From: Streptomyces sp. SID10853
GTDB lineage: Bacteria > Actinomycetota > Actinomycetes > Streptomycetales > Streptomycetaceae
Reading direction: 5' to 3'
Length of the DNA stretch: 62,500 bases
NCBI RefSeq assembly: GCF_010548145.1
Contig: NZ_JAAGLN010000009.1
Coordinates: 1 to 62,500 of the forward strand
Translations under genes and position numbers: made by a program
Shown: one piece after another, positions 34,101 to 42,094 of the stretch
How positions within the stretch are numbered: position 1 is the first letter of the stretch
How the letters are laid out: every line of letters starts with the position of its first letter
Notes under the pieces: model-generated
Told to the model about the DNA's origin: nothing
What the model saw: only the letters and a program-made list of their open reading frames with translations
Database searches by the model: none

Positions 34101-34725
34101 CCGGTGCGGCTATCTGCACATCCCCGACATGGGCGGCTCGGGCTGGGCCCAGTTCAACCGGGATCTGCGCCTGGAGGTGTCACGCCCGGCGCTGATCGTG
34201 GACGTACGGGGGAACGCGGGCGGCCACATCAGCGAGCTGGTGGTCGAGAAGCTCACCCGCACGATCCTCGGCTGGGACCTCACCCGTGACGCCCAGCCCG
34301 TCTCGTACGCGTCGAACGCCCCCCGCGGCCCGGTGGTCGCCCTCGCCGACGAGGCCACCTCGTCCGACGGCGACATGATCACGGCGGCGTTCCGGCTGCT
34401 CGGGCTCGGCCCGGTGGTCGGCCAGCGCACCTGGGGCGGCGTGGTCGGCATGACCGGCCGGCACCGGCTGGGCGACGGCACAGTGATCACGGTGCCGATG
34501 AACGCGGCCTGGTTCGACGGGTACGGCTGGTCGGTCGAGAACCACGGCGTGGAACCGGACATCGAGGCCCTGCGCACGCCTCTGAACTGGGCGGAGGGGC
34601 GGCACGGTCAACTCGACGACGCGGTCTGGACGGCGCTCGACCTGCTGGCCGCCAAGCCGGCGGCGGAACCGCCGGACTACTCGGCGGTCCCGGACAAACG
34701 GCGCCCGAAGCTACCGCCGCGGTAG
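31168..34725 (+). CDS. Tricorn-type protease (S41 family) with low-complexity insert
   Basis: The product is 1185 aa from GTG 31168 (GGAAAG 8 bases before). Two WD/TolB-like propellers (to about residue 750) are followed by a helical domain with LGTSHAYVT near 841 (general-base His), a PDZ-like part near 870-980, and the S41 core: RGNAGGHISEL near 1014, nucleophile Ser in DEATSSDGDM near 1062 and Glu in VENHGVEPDIEAL near 1124. It degrades peptides released by the proteasome or ClpP. Homologues are usually about 1070 aa; residues 428-513 here are an extra Gly/Glu/Ala/Arg-rich repeat stretch between propeller blades. Confidence 0.9.
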   Translation: MSQADAGDTAYLRFPNLHGDLLCFVTEDDLWAAPVCAGAGRPERAWRLTADRTRVGQPRFSPDGGHIAYTSWRSLDPEIHLAPVQGGPSRRLTYWGSLDTRVRGWTPEGDILAVASHNQPFSHFSWAYTVATDGSPGAKLPWGPVHDIAVGDIAGERRTLLLTGKPPHEPAAWKRYRGGATGRLWLHGRRLLDGIDGHLSCPMLVDGRVAFLSDHEGIGNLYSCLPDGTDLRRHTDHDSWYARNASTDGHRVVYQCAGDIWLADDLSPGAVPRRLDVRIGSPRTGRRAYQIPASTNVDGLSVDETGRASAVAVRGSLYWLTHRDGPARTITDTPGVRVRLPEMLGSAGRIAYVTDAGGEDAVEIAYMPRASGDRPPRRYATGELGRVQEMVSDPAGERLAIASHDGRLLLLTVTDDGTDEVLGTAPAAEKTDAEAADAETTDGEATAGEASAGEAMGRTAPDGETADGEAQGREAADGTAQGREAPGGKVTGREVAGRAAQGRAATDQQPAGEVTELIRSLNGPVRDLAFSPDGTWLTWSHPGIGRSLRQIKMAKIAGPMAPTVVDVTNGRFEDENPVFTSDGRYLAFLSWRGFDPVYDVHTGDLSFPLGCRPYLVPLTSTTPSPFALSPDGRPAAGGLDPVDDLGDESADGSKVLVEIEGLESRVTPFPVPASKYSSLCPVSGGGLVWLRWPISGALGETFVNPADLSGRPTLEHFAIARARKAELVDHLDWFEVSGDGSRLVVMDLGELRAVPATELGDNDTTVFLDPRRILHDVDPPSEWRQAYDEAGRIIRAYFWEPRMCGIDWSAILAQYRPLVERVASPDEFADLLREVLGELGTSHAYVTAARRNEGPPHYQRVMGLLGANLVCRDGAWVVKRILPGDSSDSKARSPLAGTGIREGAVLTHVDGRAVDPLTGPYPLLAAAGGTTVELTFNPAGRTGGSRRVAVVPLIDERPLRYQDWVAKRRAVVRELSDGRCGYLHIPDMGGSGWAQFNRDLRLEVSRPALIVDVRGNAGGHISELVVEKLTRTILGWDLTRDAQPVSYASNAPRGPVVALADEATSSDGDMITAAFRLLGLGPVVGQRTWGGVVGMTGRHRLGDGTVITVPMNAAWFDGYGWSVENHGVEPDIEALRTPLNWAEGRHGQLDDAVWTALDLLAAKPAAEPPDYSAVPDKRRPKLPPR

Positions 34726-34783
34726 GGCGCGGCCGACCCTGCCGCCCACGCCTGCGGCAACGCGCGCATCGCCGTCACCGATG

Positions 34784-34861
34784 TCCTCAATCGCCGGACG
34801 GGCTGATTTTTGCAGCGTCCGGCGATCGAGGCCACCTTCAAGCCCGTCCGGCGATTGAGGA
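34784..34861. repeat. Three copies of the CGTCCGGCGATTGAGG element; terminator between tricorn and SDR genes
   Basis: TCCTCAATCGCCGGACGGGC (34784-34803, extending to 34804) and its exact reverse complement at 34841-34861 form a 21-bp inverted repeat; a third, partly diverged copy lies at 34815-34831. A short T-run follows the first copy. The same core sits at 7652-7689. It lies between convergent genes and probably ends both transcripts. It is followed by GGGGGC...GCCCCC near 34864-34888. Confidence 0.75.
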
Positions 34862-34958
34862 CCGGGGGCCCGGGGGCAGCGCCCCCGTGCGCACCGGCCC
34901 GCACCGGCCCGCACCGACCCACACAGCCCGCACAGCGGGAAGGCGCCCCCCGCCAGGA

Positions 34959-35840
34959 TCAGTAACGCTCCGTACGCGCCTTCTCGTCCGCCGCCCCGCC
35001 CGCACCCACGAGCCCCCGCCCGACCCCGGCGAGCCGCGGCTCGAAGCGCCGCATCTCGCGCTGGCCGACCGTGCCGATCAGCCCGGGCAGATACCCGCGT
35101 ACGGACTGCATCCCGCGCAGCCACCACTGCGCGTACACATGCGAGGACCGGCGCTCGATCCCGGCCACGATCCGGTCGACGGCCGGGCCCAGCGGATAGG
35201 TGCGGTTCGCCGGCCACGGCAGCCGCTGCCGCAGCTCCCGCATCACGTCGTCCTCGTCCGCGCCGCGCACCATGTCCGTGTCCGTCCAGGACAGATAACC
35301 GACGCCCACCCGTACGCCCTTGTAGCCGACCTCGGCGCGCAGACAGTGCGCGAACGCCTCGACGCCCGACTTGGACGCGCAGTACGCGGACATCATCGGC
35401 GCGGGCGTGATCGCGGCCAGCGACGCGATCTGCAGGAAGTACCCGCGGCTCTCCGCCAGCACCGGCAGGAACGCCCGCGCGGTCACCGCACCGCCCACCA
35501 GGTTGACCTCGATGACCCGCCGCCACGCCTCGGGGTCCGAGTCGGTGAAGGGCCCGCCGGACGCCACCCCGGCGTTGGCCACGACAATGTCGGCCTTGCC
35601 GAAGTGCGCCTTGACCTCCTGCGCGACGACCGCCATCGCCACATGGTCGGTGACGTCGGCGTGCCAGTGCGCGCTCTCGGTGTGCAGCCGCCCCGACACC
35701 GCCTTCAGTTCGTCCGGCTCCAGGCCGACGAGCGCCACCTTCGCGCCGCGCGCCGAGAGTTTGCGGGCCAGCAGCTCGCCGACCCCGCGTGCGGCCCCGG
35801 TGACGACCGCGACCTGGCCCTCCAGGCTGTCCCTGCTCAT
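34959..35840 (-). CDS. SDR family oxidoreductase
   Basis: The product is 293 aa. TGAARGVGEL at residues 14-23, NAGV near 90 and YCASKSG near 157 (Tyr-x-x-x-Lys) are present. The extended C-terminal part with VRGYLPGLIGTV looks membrane- or lipid-associated. It is the last gene of the monooxygenase-hydrolase-SDR operon, with an ATGA overlap at 35837-35840. Confidence 0.9.
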   Translation of the reverse strand: MSRDSLEGQVAVVTGAARGVGELLARKLSARGAKVALVGLEPDELKAVSGRLHTESAHWHADVTDHVAMAVVAQEVKAHFGKADIVVANAGVASGGPFTDSDPEAWRRVIEVNLVGGAVTARAFLPVLAESRGYFLQIASLAAITPAPMMSAYCASKSGVEAFAHCLRAEVGYKGVRVGVGYLSWTDTDMVRGADEDDVMRELRQRLPWPANRTYPLGPAVDRIVAGIERRSSHVYAQWWLRGMQSVRGYLPGLIGTVGQREMRRFEPRLAGVGRGLVGAGGAADEKARTERY

Positions 35841-36751
35841 ACGGCCCTCTCCTTGTCCACTCGGGTGGCCGGCTCGACCGGCAGGTGTGCGGCGGCCAGT
35901 TCACGCAGCAGCGCACCGACCGCTTCGGGGGCCTCCACCGGTGTCATGTGCCCGATGCCCGTCAGCTCGGTGAGTCCGGCGCAGTGCGGCAGCGCGGCGG
36001 CCAGCGCCCTGGCGTGGGCGACCGGGGTGAGCCGGTCGGCCGTCCCCGCGACCACAGCGGTGGGTACGGTCAACTCCCGTACTCCCGCGTCCAGATCGAG
36101 CCCGGCGAGCACCCGCGACCAGGCCACCCGGGTCGCCCGGGGGCAGCCGTGCACGATGCGTGCGCACGCCGCCACCCGGTCCGGGGCCGAACCGGGGCCC
36201 ATCGTCGCGTACTTGAGGATCCGTTTCGATGCGGGCGTGACGGGGCCGAACGGGGCGCGCGCCCCCAGGACCGCGCCGGTCAGCCGGGTCCGCAGCCGTC
36301 CGGGCCGCAGCGGCAGCACCGTCGACTCGGCGATCAGCCGCGAGCTGCCCGTGCTGCACAGCAGAACCGCCGCAGCGTGCTCCCGGAACCCGGGCCGTCC
36401 CGCGGCGGCCATCATCGTCATCCCGCCCATGGAGTGGCCGGCCAGGACGGCCCGCTCACCGGGGGCGAGGGCGGCGGCGAGCACCGCCTCCAGATCGTCG
36501 GCCAGCAGATCCGTGGTGTAACCGCGCTGATCGGCCGCCGGCGTGCGCCCGTGCCCGCGCTGGTCGTACACCACCACCCGGTGATCCGCCGAGAGCGCGC
36601 CGATCTGGGCGTCCCAGAAGCGGGTCGAGCAGGTCCAGCCGTGCGAGAGCACCACGGCGGGGGCGCCGTCGGGCCCGTACACCTCGGTGTGGATCCGCGT
36701 GCCGTCCGCGGAGACGGCGGTCGGTTCGCGTACCGCTCCGGCGCCGCTCAC
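35837..36751 (-). CDS. Alpha/beta-hydrolase
   Basis: The product is 304 aa. Catalytic elements: oxyanion HGWTCSTRFWD near residue 38, nucleophile elbow GHSMGGM near 105, acid in VAGTADRLTPV near 232 and His in GIGHMTPVEAP near 266. It is coupled by ATGA overlaps to the monooxygenase before it and the SDR after it. In a Baeyer-Villiger context it would hydrolyse the ester made by the monooxygenase. Confidence 0.9.
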   Translation of the reverse strand: MSGAGAVREPTAVSADGTRIHTEVYGPDGAPAVVLSHGWTCSTRFWDAQIGALSADHRVVVYDQRGHGRTPAADQRGYTTDLLADDLEAVLAAALAPGERAVLAGHSMGGMTMMAAAGRPGFREHAAAVLLCSTGSSRLIAESTVLPLRPGRLRTRLTGAVLGARAPFGPVTPASKRILKYATMGPGSAPDRVAACARIVHGCPRATRVAWSRVLAGLDLDAGVRELTVPTAVVAGTADRLTPVAHARALAAALPHCAGLTELTGIGHMTPVEAPEAVGALLRELAAAHLPVEPATRVDKERAV

Positions 36752-38286
36752 ACCGACTCCCGGTCCACGACGCGGTCGTGGTCGCCGGTGCGCTGGCGCA
36801 CCAGGGGCCGGCCGGCCCCGGCCCGTACGACGTCGTACTCACCGAGGTCCACCCCCCGGGTGGCCCTGCGGAACTCGGCGGTGGTGCCGGGCCAGACCGT
36901 GGTGTTGCGCCCGTTGGCGTCGAGGTACCAGCTGGTGCAGCCGCCGGTGTTCCAGACGGTCCGCTTCATCCGCTCCTGGACGCGCGTGTTCCAGGCGTCC
37001 ACGGCCGCCGGCCGCGGGTCGAGCGCGACACTGCCACCCAGGACGTCCAACTGCCGCAGATAGTCGGCGAGATAGCTCAGCTGGGACTCGATCATGAGGA
37101 TCATCGACGAGTTCCCGAGGCCGGTGTTCGGGCCGATGATCGTCATCCAGTTGGGGAAGCCGGTCGCCGTGGCGCCGCGCAGCGACTGCATGCCGTCCTT
37201 CCACGCCTCGGCGAGCGTGGCACCACCGGCGCCCACCACCCGCTCCGCGATCGGCATGTCCGTCACATGGAAACCGGTGCCGAAGATGATCACGTCCGCC
37301 TCGGTCTCGGTGCCGTCGGACGCGACCAGCGTATTTCCCCTGACCTCCTTGAGCCCGGACGCCACGACGTCCACATTGGGCTGCGCGAGCGCCGGGTAGT
37401 ACGTGCTGGAGAGCAGGATGCGCTTGCACCCGATCCGGTACGAGGGCGTCAGCTTGGCGCGCAGCGCCGGGTCCTTGATCGACCGGCCGATGTTGGCCTT
37501 GCCTATGGACTCGATCAGGCCGAGTTCGTTGGGGTGCTTGGTGAAGGCGCTGACCTGCAGCTCTCGTATGCTCCACAGCAGCCGCCTGCGGGCGGCCGCG
37601 GTGAAGGGCACCTTCCCGTGCAGCCAGCGTTCGGCGCCGCTTATGGCGCGGTCCATGCGGGGCATCACCCACGGCGGGGTGCGCTGGAAGAGGGTGAGCC
37701 GGCCGGCGTCGGGCTGGATCGCGGGCACGATCTGGATCGCGGACGCCCCGGTCCCGATCATCGCGACGCGCTTGCCGCGCAGGTCGGCTCCGTGGTCCCA
37801 CTGCGCGGAGTGGAAGACCTCACCGGAGAACGAGTCGAGCCCGGGGATGTCGGGCATCTTCGGGTCGGAGAGCGGCCCGGTCGCGGAGACGACCACATCG
37901 GCGGTCAAGGTCCCCCGCGTGGTCTCGATCTCCCAGCGCAGTTCGCCGGAGTCCCAGCGCATCATCCGCACCTCGTGGTTGAGGCGGATGTGCGGCCGCA
38001 GCCCGAAGGTGTCGGCGACGTTCTCCAGATAGGCCCGGATGTGCGGCTGGCCGGAGAAGGTGCGCGGCCAGTCCGGGTTGGGCGCGAAGGAGAACGAGTA
38101 GAGGTGGGACGGCACGTCGCAGGCGCACCCCGGATAGCTGTTGTCGCGCCAGGTCCCGCCGACGGAACCGGCCCGCTCCAGGACGACGAAGTCGGTCACC
38201 CCCTCGCGGCGCAGCCGGACGGCGGCCCCCAGGCCTCCGAATCCGGATCCGATCACCGCCACGCGTACATGCTCGTGCTCGGCCAT
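36748..38286 (-). CDS. Flavin monooxygenase, Baeyer-Villiger type (EthA/MymA-like)
   Basis: The product is 512 aa. FAD-binding VIGSGFGGLG at residues 11-20, the type I BVMO fingerprint FSGEVFHSAQWDH near 152, and NADPH-binding MIGTGASAIQ near 178. It inserts oxygen next to a ketone using NADPH and O2. ATG 38286 is supported by GGGAGG 7 bases before. It is the first gene of an operon with hydrolase and SDR genes, all joined by ATGA overlaps. The composition recalls the mycobacterial mymA operon, which has a different regulator type. Confidence 0.9.
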   Translation of the reverse strand: MAEHEHVRVAVIGSGFGGLGAAVRLRREGVTDFVVLERAGSVGGTWRDNSYPGCACDVPSHLYSFSFAPNPDWPRTFSGQPHIRAYLENVADTFGLRPHIRLNHEVRMMRWDSGELRWEIETTRGTLTADVVVSATGPLSDPKMPDIPGLDSFSGEVFHSAQWDHGADLRGKRVAMIGTGASAIQIVPAIQPDAGRLTLFQRTPPWVMPRMDRAISGAERWLHGKVPFTAAARRRLLWSIRELQVSAFTKHPNELGLIESIGKANIGRSIKDPALRAKLTPSYRIGCKRILLSSTYYPALAQPNVDVVASGLKEVRGNTLVASDGTETEADVIIFGTGFHVTDMPIAERVVGAGGATLAEAWKDGMQSLRGATATGFPNWMTIIGPNTGLGNSSMILMIESQLSYLADYLRQLDVLGGSVALDPRPAAVDAWNTRVQERMKRTVWNTGGCTSWYLDANGRNTTVWPGTTAEFRRATRGVDLGEYDVVRAGAGRPLVRQRTGDHDRVVDRESV

Positions 38287-38312
38287 GCTGCCGCCTCCCG
38301 AGTGCCCGACTC

Positions 38313-38330
38313 TGCCAGTAATCACTGGCA
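38313..38330. promoter_or_regulatory. Perfect palindrome TGCCAGT-AATC-ACTGGCA between BVMO operon and MerR gene
   Basis: 7-bp arms with a 4-base spacer lie 27 bases upstream of the monooxygenase start, in the 128-bp divergent region. It is the natural candidate site for the MerR protein, although MerR sites more often have longer arms inside a stretched promoter. Confidence 0.65.
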
Positions 38331-38414
38331 CCGTTGGAGAGTAGAGCAGCTTCGTACTCATGGGTAGGGGGCAGAGCAAGGAAAGTTCGCGCCGGTACGG
38401 CATAGGCTTCCGGC

Positions 38415-39113
38415 GTGGCAGAGGAAAGAACGGGGCGCGAGTACCGCATGGAGGAGCTGGCCGAAGCGGCCGGGATCACCGTGCGCACCCTGCGCTTCTA
38501 CCGCGAACGCAAGCTGATCCCGCCACCGCGCCGCGAGGGCCGCATCGCCTGGTACGACGAGCACCACCTGGCCCGGCTTCACACGATCTCGGCCCTGCTG
38601 GAGCGGGGCCACACCCTCAGCGGCATCGCGGATCTCGCCACGGCCTTCGAGAGCGGCAGGGACGTGGGCCAGCTGCTCGGCCTGGCCGCCACCGAACCGC
38701 CGGCCTGGACCGAGGAGGAGCCGGTCCGGCTCACTCCCGAGCAGCTCGCGGACTACTTCGAGGGCGAGGTCACGGCGGAGAATCTCGCGGCGGCCCTCGA
38801 CCTCGGCTATCTCGCCACGGACGGCGACGACATCATCCACATCAGCCGCCGCCTGCTGGATGTGTCGGCCGCCCTGGTCCGCCAGGGGGTCCCGCTGGCG
38901 TCGGTCCTCGCGGCGGGCCACCAGGTCCGCAAGCACACCGAGGCCCTCACGGAGCTGTTCTCCGCCCTGGTCCACGACCACCTGCCCGACGAGGGCTTCG
39001 CGGGCGCGATGGAGCGGGTGCGGCCGCTGGCGAAGGACGTGGTGGAGGCGGAGCTGTCGATGTCACTTGACCGCCGGATACGGGCGGAGAAGAGCGGCCC
39101 GGACGCGGAGTAG
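38415..39113 (+). CDS. MerR-family transcriptional regulator
   Basis: The product is 232 aa from a GTG start. The winged helix YRMEELAEAAGITVRTLRFY, then RERKLIPPPRREGRIAWYDE, is typical MerR; a C-terminal domain of about 150 residues without Cys pairs suggests an organic ligand rather than a metal. It is divergent from the monooxygenase operon and probably controls it. Confidence 0.9.
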   Translation: MAEERTGREYRMEELAEAAGITVRTLRFYRERKLIPPPRREGRIAWYDEHHLARLHTISALLERGHTLSGIADLATAFESGRDVGQLLGLAATEPPAWTEEEPVRLTPEQLADYFEGEVTAENLAAALDLGYLATDGDDIIHISRRLLDVSAALVRQGVPLASVLAAGHQVRKHTEALTELFSALVHDHLPDEGFAGAMERVRPLAKDVVEAELSMSLDRRIRAEKSGPDAE

Positions 39114-39244
39114 CACCGGCCGCCGGCCCCGCCCCGGTGCACCGGCCGCACACGCCCACGGGCGCCCCACCCCAGCGCGCACACCGCCGGCCACCCCGCC
39201 CCGGCCCGTACGCCCCGGCCGGTCAGCGCCGACCGAGGCCGTCC

Positions 39245-40051
39245 CTACAGGTCGTACGCCGCCGTCACCGGCGCGTGGTCGCTCCACCGCTCGTCGTGCG
39301 TGGCGGCGCGCTCGACCCACGCCTTGACCGCCTTCGCGGCGAGACCGGGGGTCGCCATCTGGTAGTCGATGCGCCAGCCGGAGTCGTTGTCGAAGGCCCG
39401 TCCCCGGTAGGACCACCACGAGTAGGGGCCCGCCACATCCGGGTGCAGCTCCCGCACCACGTCGACGTAGGCGCCGCCGTCCCCGGCGAGGACACGCGTC
39501 AGCCACTCGCGCTCCTCGGGCAGGAAGCCCGAGTTCTTCTTGTTGCCCTTCCAGTTCTTGAGGTCGGCCTCCTGGTGGGCGATGTTCCAGTCGCCGCAGA
39601 CCACGACCTCACGGCCGTCGGCCGCCGCCCGCTCCCTGAGCCCCTGGAGATACGGCAGGAACTCCGCCATGAACCGCAGCTTCTCGTCCTGCCGCTCGGT
39701 GCCGACCTCGCCCGACGGCAGATAGAGGCTCGCGACCGTCACCCCGGGCAGGTCGATCTCGGCGTACCGCCCACTGCCGTCGAACTCCGCACTGCCGAAT
39801 CCGATCTGCACCCGCTCCGGCTCACGCCGGGCGTACAGCGAGACGCCCGCGCGCCCCTTGGCCGCCGCCGGAGCGTGCACGGTGAACCAGCCGTCCGGCT
39901 CGCGGACCTCCGGGGTCAGCTGTCCGGGCTCGGCCCGCACCTCCTGGAGGCAGATCACATCGGCGTCGGTCTGCGCCAGCCACTCCACGAAGCCCTTCTT
40001 GGCGGCGGCGCGCAGCCCGTTCACGTTTACGGTTGTCACAGTGAGCATCAA
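39245..40051 (-). CDS. xthA: Exodeoxyribonuclease III (AP endonuclease)
   Basis: The product is 268 aa. Exo III motifs are intact: TTVNVNGLRAA with metal-binding Asn, CLQEVRAE with catalytic Glu, the GDWNIAH segment, RIDYQMAT and final SDHAPVTAAY with the catalytic Asp-His. It repairs abasic sites. Start 40051 or the adjacent ATG 40048. It is divergent from the GNAT gene with about 50 bases between starts. Confidence 0.93.
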   Translation of the reverse strand: MMLTVTTVNVNGLRAAAKKGFVEWLAQTDADVICLQEVRAEPGQLTPEVREPDGWFTVHAPAAAKGRAGVSLYARREPERVQIGFGSAEFDGSGRYAEIDLPGVTVASLYLPSGEVGTERQDEKLRFMAEFLPYLQGLRERAAADGREVVVCGDWNIAHQEADLKNWKGNKKNSGFLPEEREWLTRVLAGDGGAYVDVVRELHPDVAGPYSWWSYRGRAFDNDSGWRIDYQMATPGLAAKAVKAWVERAATHDERWSDHAPVTAAYDL

Positions 40052-40102
40052 GGCACTTTACCGACCCCGGCCCGGAGCACACTCCATCCGCATAGATGTA
40101 CC

Positions 40103-40618
40103 ATGCTTCGCATGAATATCCGGCCGGTCCGTTACGACCATCCCGACGCGGTCAAGCTCAACGACCAGGTCCAGCTCGAATACATCGAGCGCTACGGCGA
40201 CGAGGGCGACATCACCCCGCTCGACGCCACGATGTTCGACCCGCCCGCCGGGCTCTACCTGCTGGCGTACGACGAGGACGGCAGCCCGGTGGCCACCGGC
40301 GGCTGGCGGAACCAGGACGGGGCCGGCGCCGAGGGGTACGCGACGGGCGACGCCGAGCTGAAGCGGATGTACGTGGTGCGCGAGGCACGCGGTCTGGGTC
40401 TCGCCCGCCGGATCCTGGCCGCCCTGGAGGAGAGCGCCCGCGCGGCGGGCCGGACCCGCATGGTGCTGGAGACCGGGGACCAGCAGCCCGAGGCGATCGC
40501 GCTGTACACGTCGAGCGGCTACACACCCTGCGCCAAATTCGGCCACTACCGGGAGTACGAGAGCAGCCGCTGCTTCGCCAAGCCGCTCGCTCAGGGCTTC
40601 CTGGCCACCCCCACGTAG
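40103..40618 (+). CDS. GNAT-family N-acetyltransferase
   Basis: The product is 171 aa (ATG 40103; ATG 40112 gives 168). Acetyl-CoA motif A is seen as LKRMYVVREARGLGLARRIL near residue 90, with QPEAIALYTSSGYTP as motif B. No clear ribosome binding site precedes either ATG, so a leaderless message is possible. Its last 28 bases overlap the end of the convergent methyltransferase gene. Substrate unknown. Confidence 0.88.
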   Translation: MLRMNIRPVRYDHPDAVKLNDQVQLEYIERYGDEGDITPLDATMFDPPAGLYLLAYDEDGSPVATGGWRNQDGAGAEGYATGDAELKRMYVVREARGLGLARRILAALEESARAAGRTRMVLETGDQQPEAIALYTSSGYTPCAKFGHYREYESSRCFAKPLAQGFLATPT

Positions 40619-41403
40619 AACCCGCTCCGCTCCTGCTCGGGCGCGGGCCCGTCCTGGTACCACTCGGTCGCGGGCACCAGCCCCGGCGGGACCAGATCGA
40701 GCCCGGCGAAGAACGGCTCCACCTCCGCCCGGGTGCGCATCCGCAGCGAGATGGCGCCGTTGCGGTACGCCGTCCTGGTCTCGTCCTCCAGCTCGGGATG
40801 CTGGTCGGCCGTGCCGTGCGAGAGCACCAGCCAGCTGCCGGAAGGCAGCGCGTCGACGAGGGCGCGCGTGATGCCGTACGGGTCCTGGTCGTCAGGCAGG
40901 AAGTGCATCAGCGCGATGAGCGACAGGGCGACAGGCCGCTCGAAGTCGAGCAGTTCCCGGGCGCGGGCGAGAATCGACTCCGGATCCCGCACATCGGCGT
41001 CGATGTAGTCGGTTGCTCCCTCCGGGCTGCTGATCAGCAGGGCCTCCGCGTGGCGCAGCACGATCGGGTCGTTGTCCGCGTAGACGACCCGGGCGGCGGG
41101 CGTGACCGCCTGGACCACCTGGTGCAGATTGGGCGCGGTGGGAATGCCCGTACCGATGTCGAGGAACTGGTCGACCCCGTTCCGCGCCAGCCACCCGGCC
41201 GCGCGGTGCATGAAGGCCCGGTTGCGCGCCGCGTTGGCGCGCGCCTCCAACGGCAGCTTCTCGCCGACCTGTTGGTCGACCGGGTAGTTGTCCTTGCCGC
41301 CCAGGAGCCAGTCGTAGACGCGCGCCGGATGGGGTCTGCTGGTGTCGATCAGAGGCTTGTCACTGCCGGCCGTCACGGAACGCTCCTCGGATGTTCGAAT
41401 CAC
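40591..41403 (-). CDS. SAM-dependent methyltransferase (actinomycete DUF574 type)
   Basis: The product is 270 aa with the PF04672 pattern: SRPHPARVYDWLLGGKDNYP, then FLDIGTGIPTAPNLHQ and VVYADNDPIV as SAM-binding parts. Substrates of this Streptomyces-wide family are unknown. The GTG start at 41403 overlaps the stop of the TetR gene upstream (GTGA), so both are co-translated; the 3' end overlaps the GNAT gene. Confidence 0.9.
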   Translation of the reverse strand: MIRTSEERSVTAGSDKPLIDTSRPHPARVYDWLLGGKDNYPVDQQVGEKLPLEARANAARNRAFMHRAAGWLARNGVDQFLDIGTGIPTAPNLHQVVQAVTPAARVVYADNDPIVLRHAEALLISSPEGATDYIDADVRDPESILARARELLDFERPVALSLIALMHFLPDDQDPYGITRALVDALPSGSWLVLSHGTADQHPELEDETRTAYRNGAISLRMRTRAEVEPFFAGLDLVPPGLVPATEWYQDGPAPEQERSGFYVGVARKP

Positions 41404-42032
41404 TGAGCCTCCACGGTAGTCGGGACCGCCGGTCCGCGCGCTGCGGCCAGCGACAGCCAGATCCGCTCCGGCAGGACCCTGGCGGCCTCGCCGAGATCGA
41501 CGTCCCCGGTGCCGGAGAGCCAGCGCCGGGCGACACCGACGACCGGGCCCAGAGCCAGTGACTCGATCAACGGCATGGAGAGCGGGGCGAGTTCACCGGA
41601 TGTCACAAACTGCTGGGCCCACCCGGCGAAGGCCGAGAGCCTGGCTTCCTGGGCGTCCCGCAGCACCTTGCCCTGCTCCATGGTGCGGCGGTCGGCCGTG
41701 GCGGAGTGCAGCAGCAGGGCGGCGTCCCGGTGCTCATCGACGAAGGCGAGATAGGCCAGGACCAGGGCGCGGATGCCGGTACGGGCGGTGCGGGCGCCGC
41801 GCAGGGACGTGAGCAGATCGCCGAGGAGCCGCCCGAGCCAGCGGTCCGTCAGTGCGGCGACCAGCCCTTCGACGCTGCCGAAGTGGTGGTAGAGGCTGCC
41901 CGCGCTGACCCCGCTGGCCCGGGTGACCGCGCCGACCGTGACGCCACGGGGGCCGTCGGCCGCGTAGAGGCGCAGCGCCGTGTCCAGCAGCAACTCGGCT
42001 GTCAGTTCACCGCGTTGCTGCTTCGGGCTCAT
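41400..42032 (-). CDS. TetR-family transcriptional regulator
   Basis: The product is 210 aa. Helix-turn-helix VGAVTRASGVSAGSLYHHFG at residues 32-51 (TetR_N). Coupled to the methyltransferase by a 4-base overlap and divergent from the kinase gene at 42095; the palindrome at 42058-42069 between them is a likely operator. Confidence 0.9.
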   Translation of the reverse strand: MSPKQQRGELTAELLLDTALRLYAADGPRGVTVGAVTRASGVSAGSLYHHFGSVEGLVAALTDRWLGRLLGDLLTSLRGARTARTGIRALVLAYLAFVDEHRDAALLLHSATADRRTMEQGKVLRDAQEARLSAFAGWAQQFVTSGELAPLSMPLIESLALGPVVGVARRWLSGTGDVDLGEAARVLPERIWLSLAAARGPAVPTTVEAQ

Positions 42033-42057
42033 GGAATCCTCTCCGGTTGTCCAGTAG

Positions 42058-42069
42058 ATTTCTAGAAAT
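42058..42069. promoter_or_regulatory. Perfect palindrome ATTTCTAGAAAT between TetR and kinase genes
   Basis: This AT-rich 12-bp palindrome lies 25 bases upstream of the TetR start and 25 bases upstream of the kinase GTG, in a short AT-rich island (42055-42084). Binding there would control both genes. Confidence 0.55.
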
Positions 42070-42094
42070 TGATTCCAATTCTAACGGGGCTGAT

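Noticed and set aside
30946..34119. 1057-codon open frame antisense to the tricorn protease gene
   Set aside because: It is Arg/Gly/Val-rich without domain motifs and results from GC-biased third positions of the real gene; the sense frame has clear S41 motifs.
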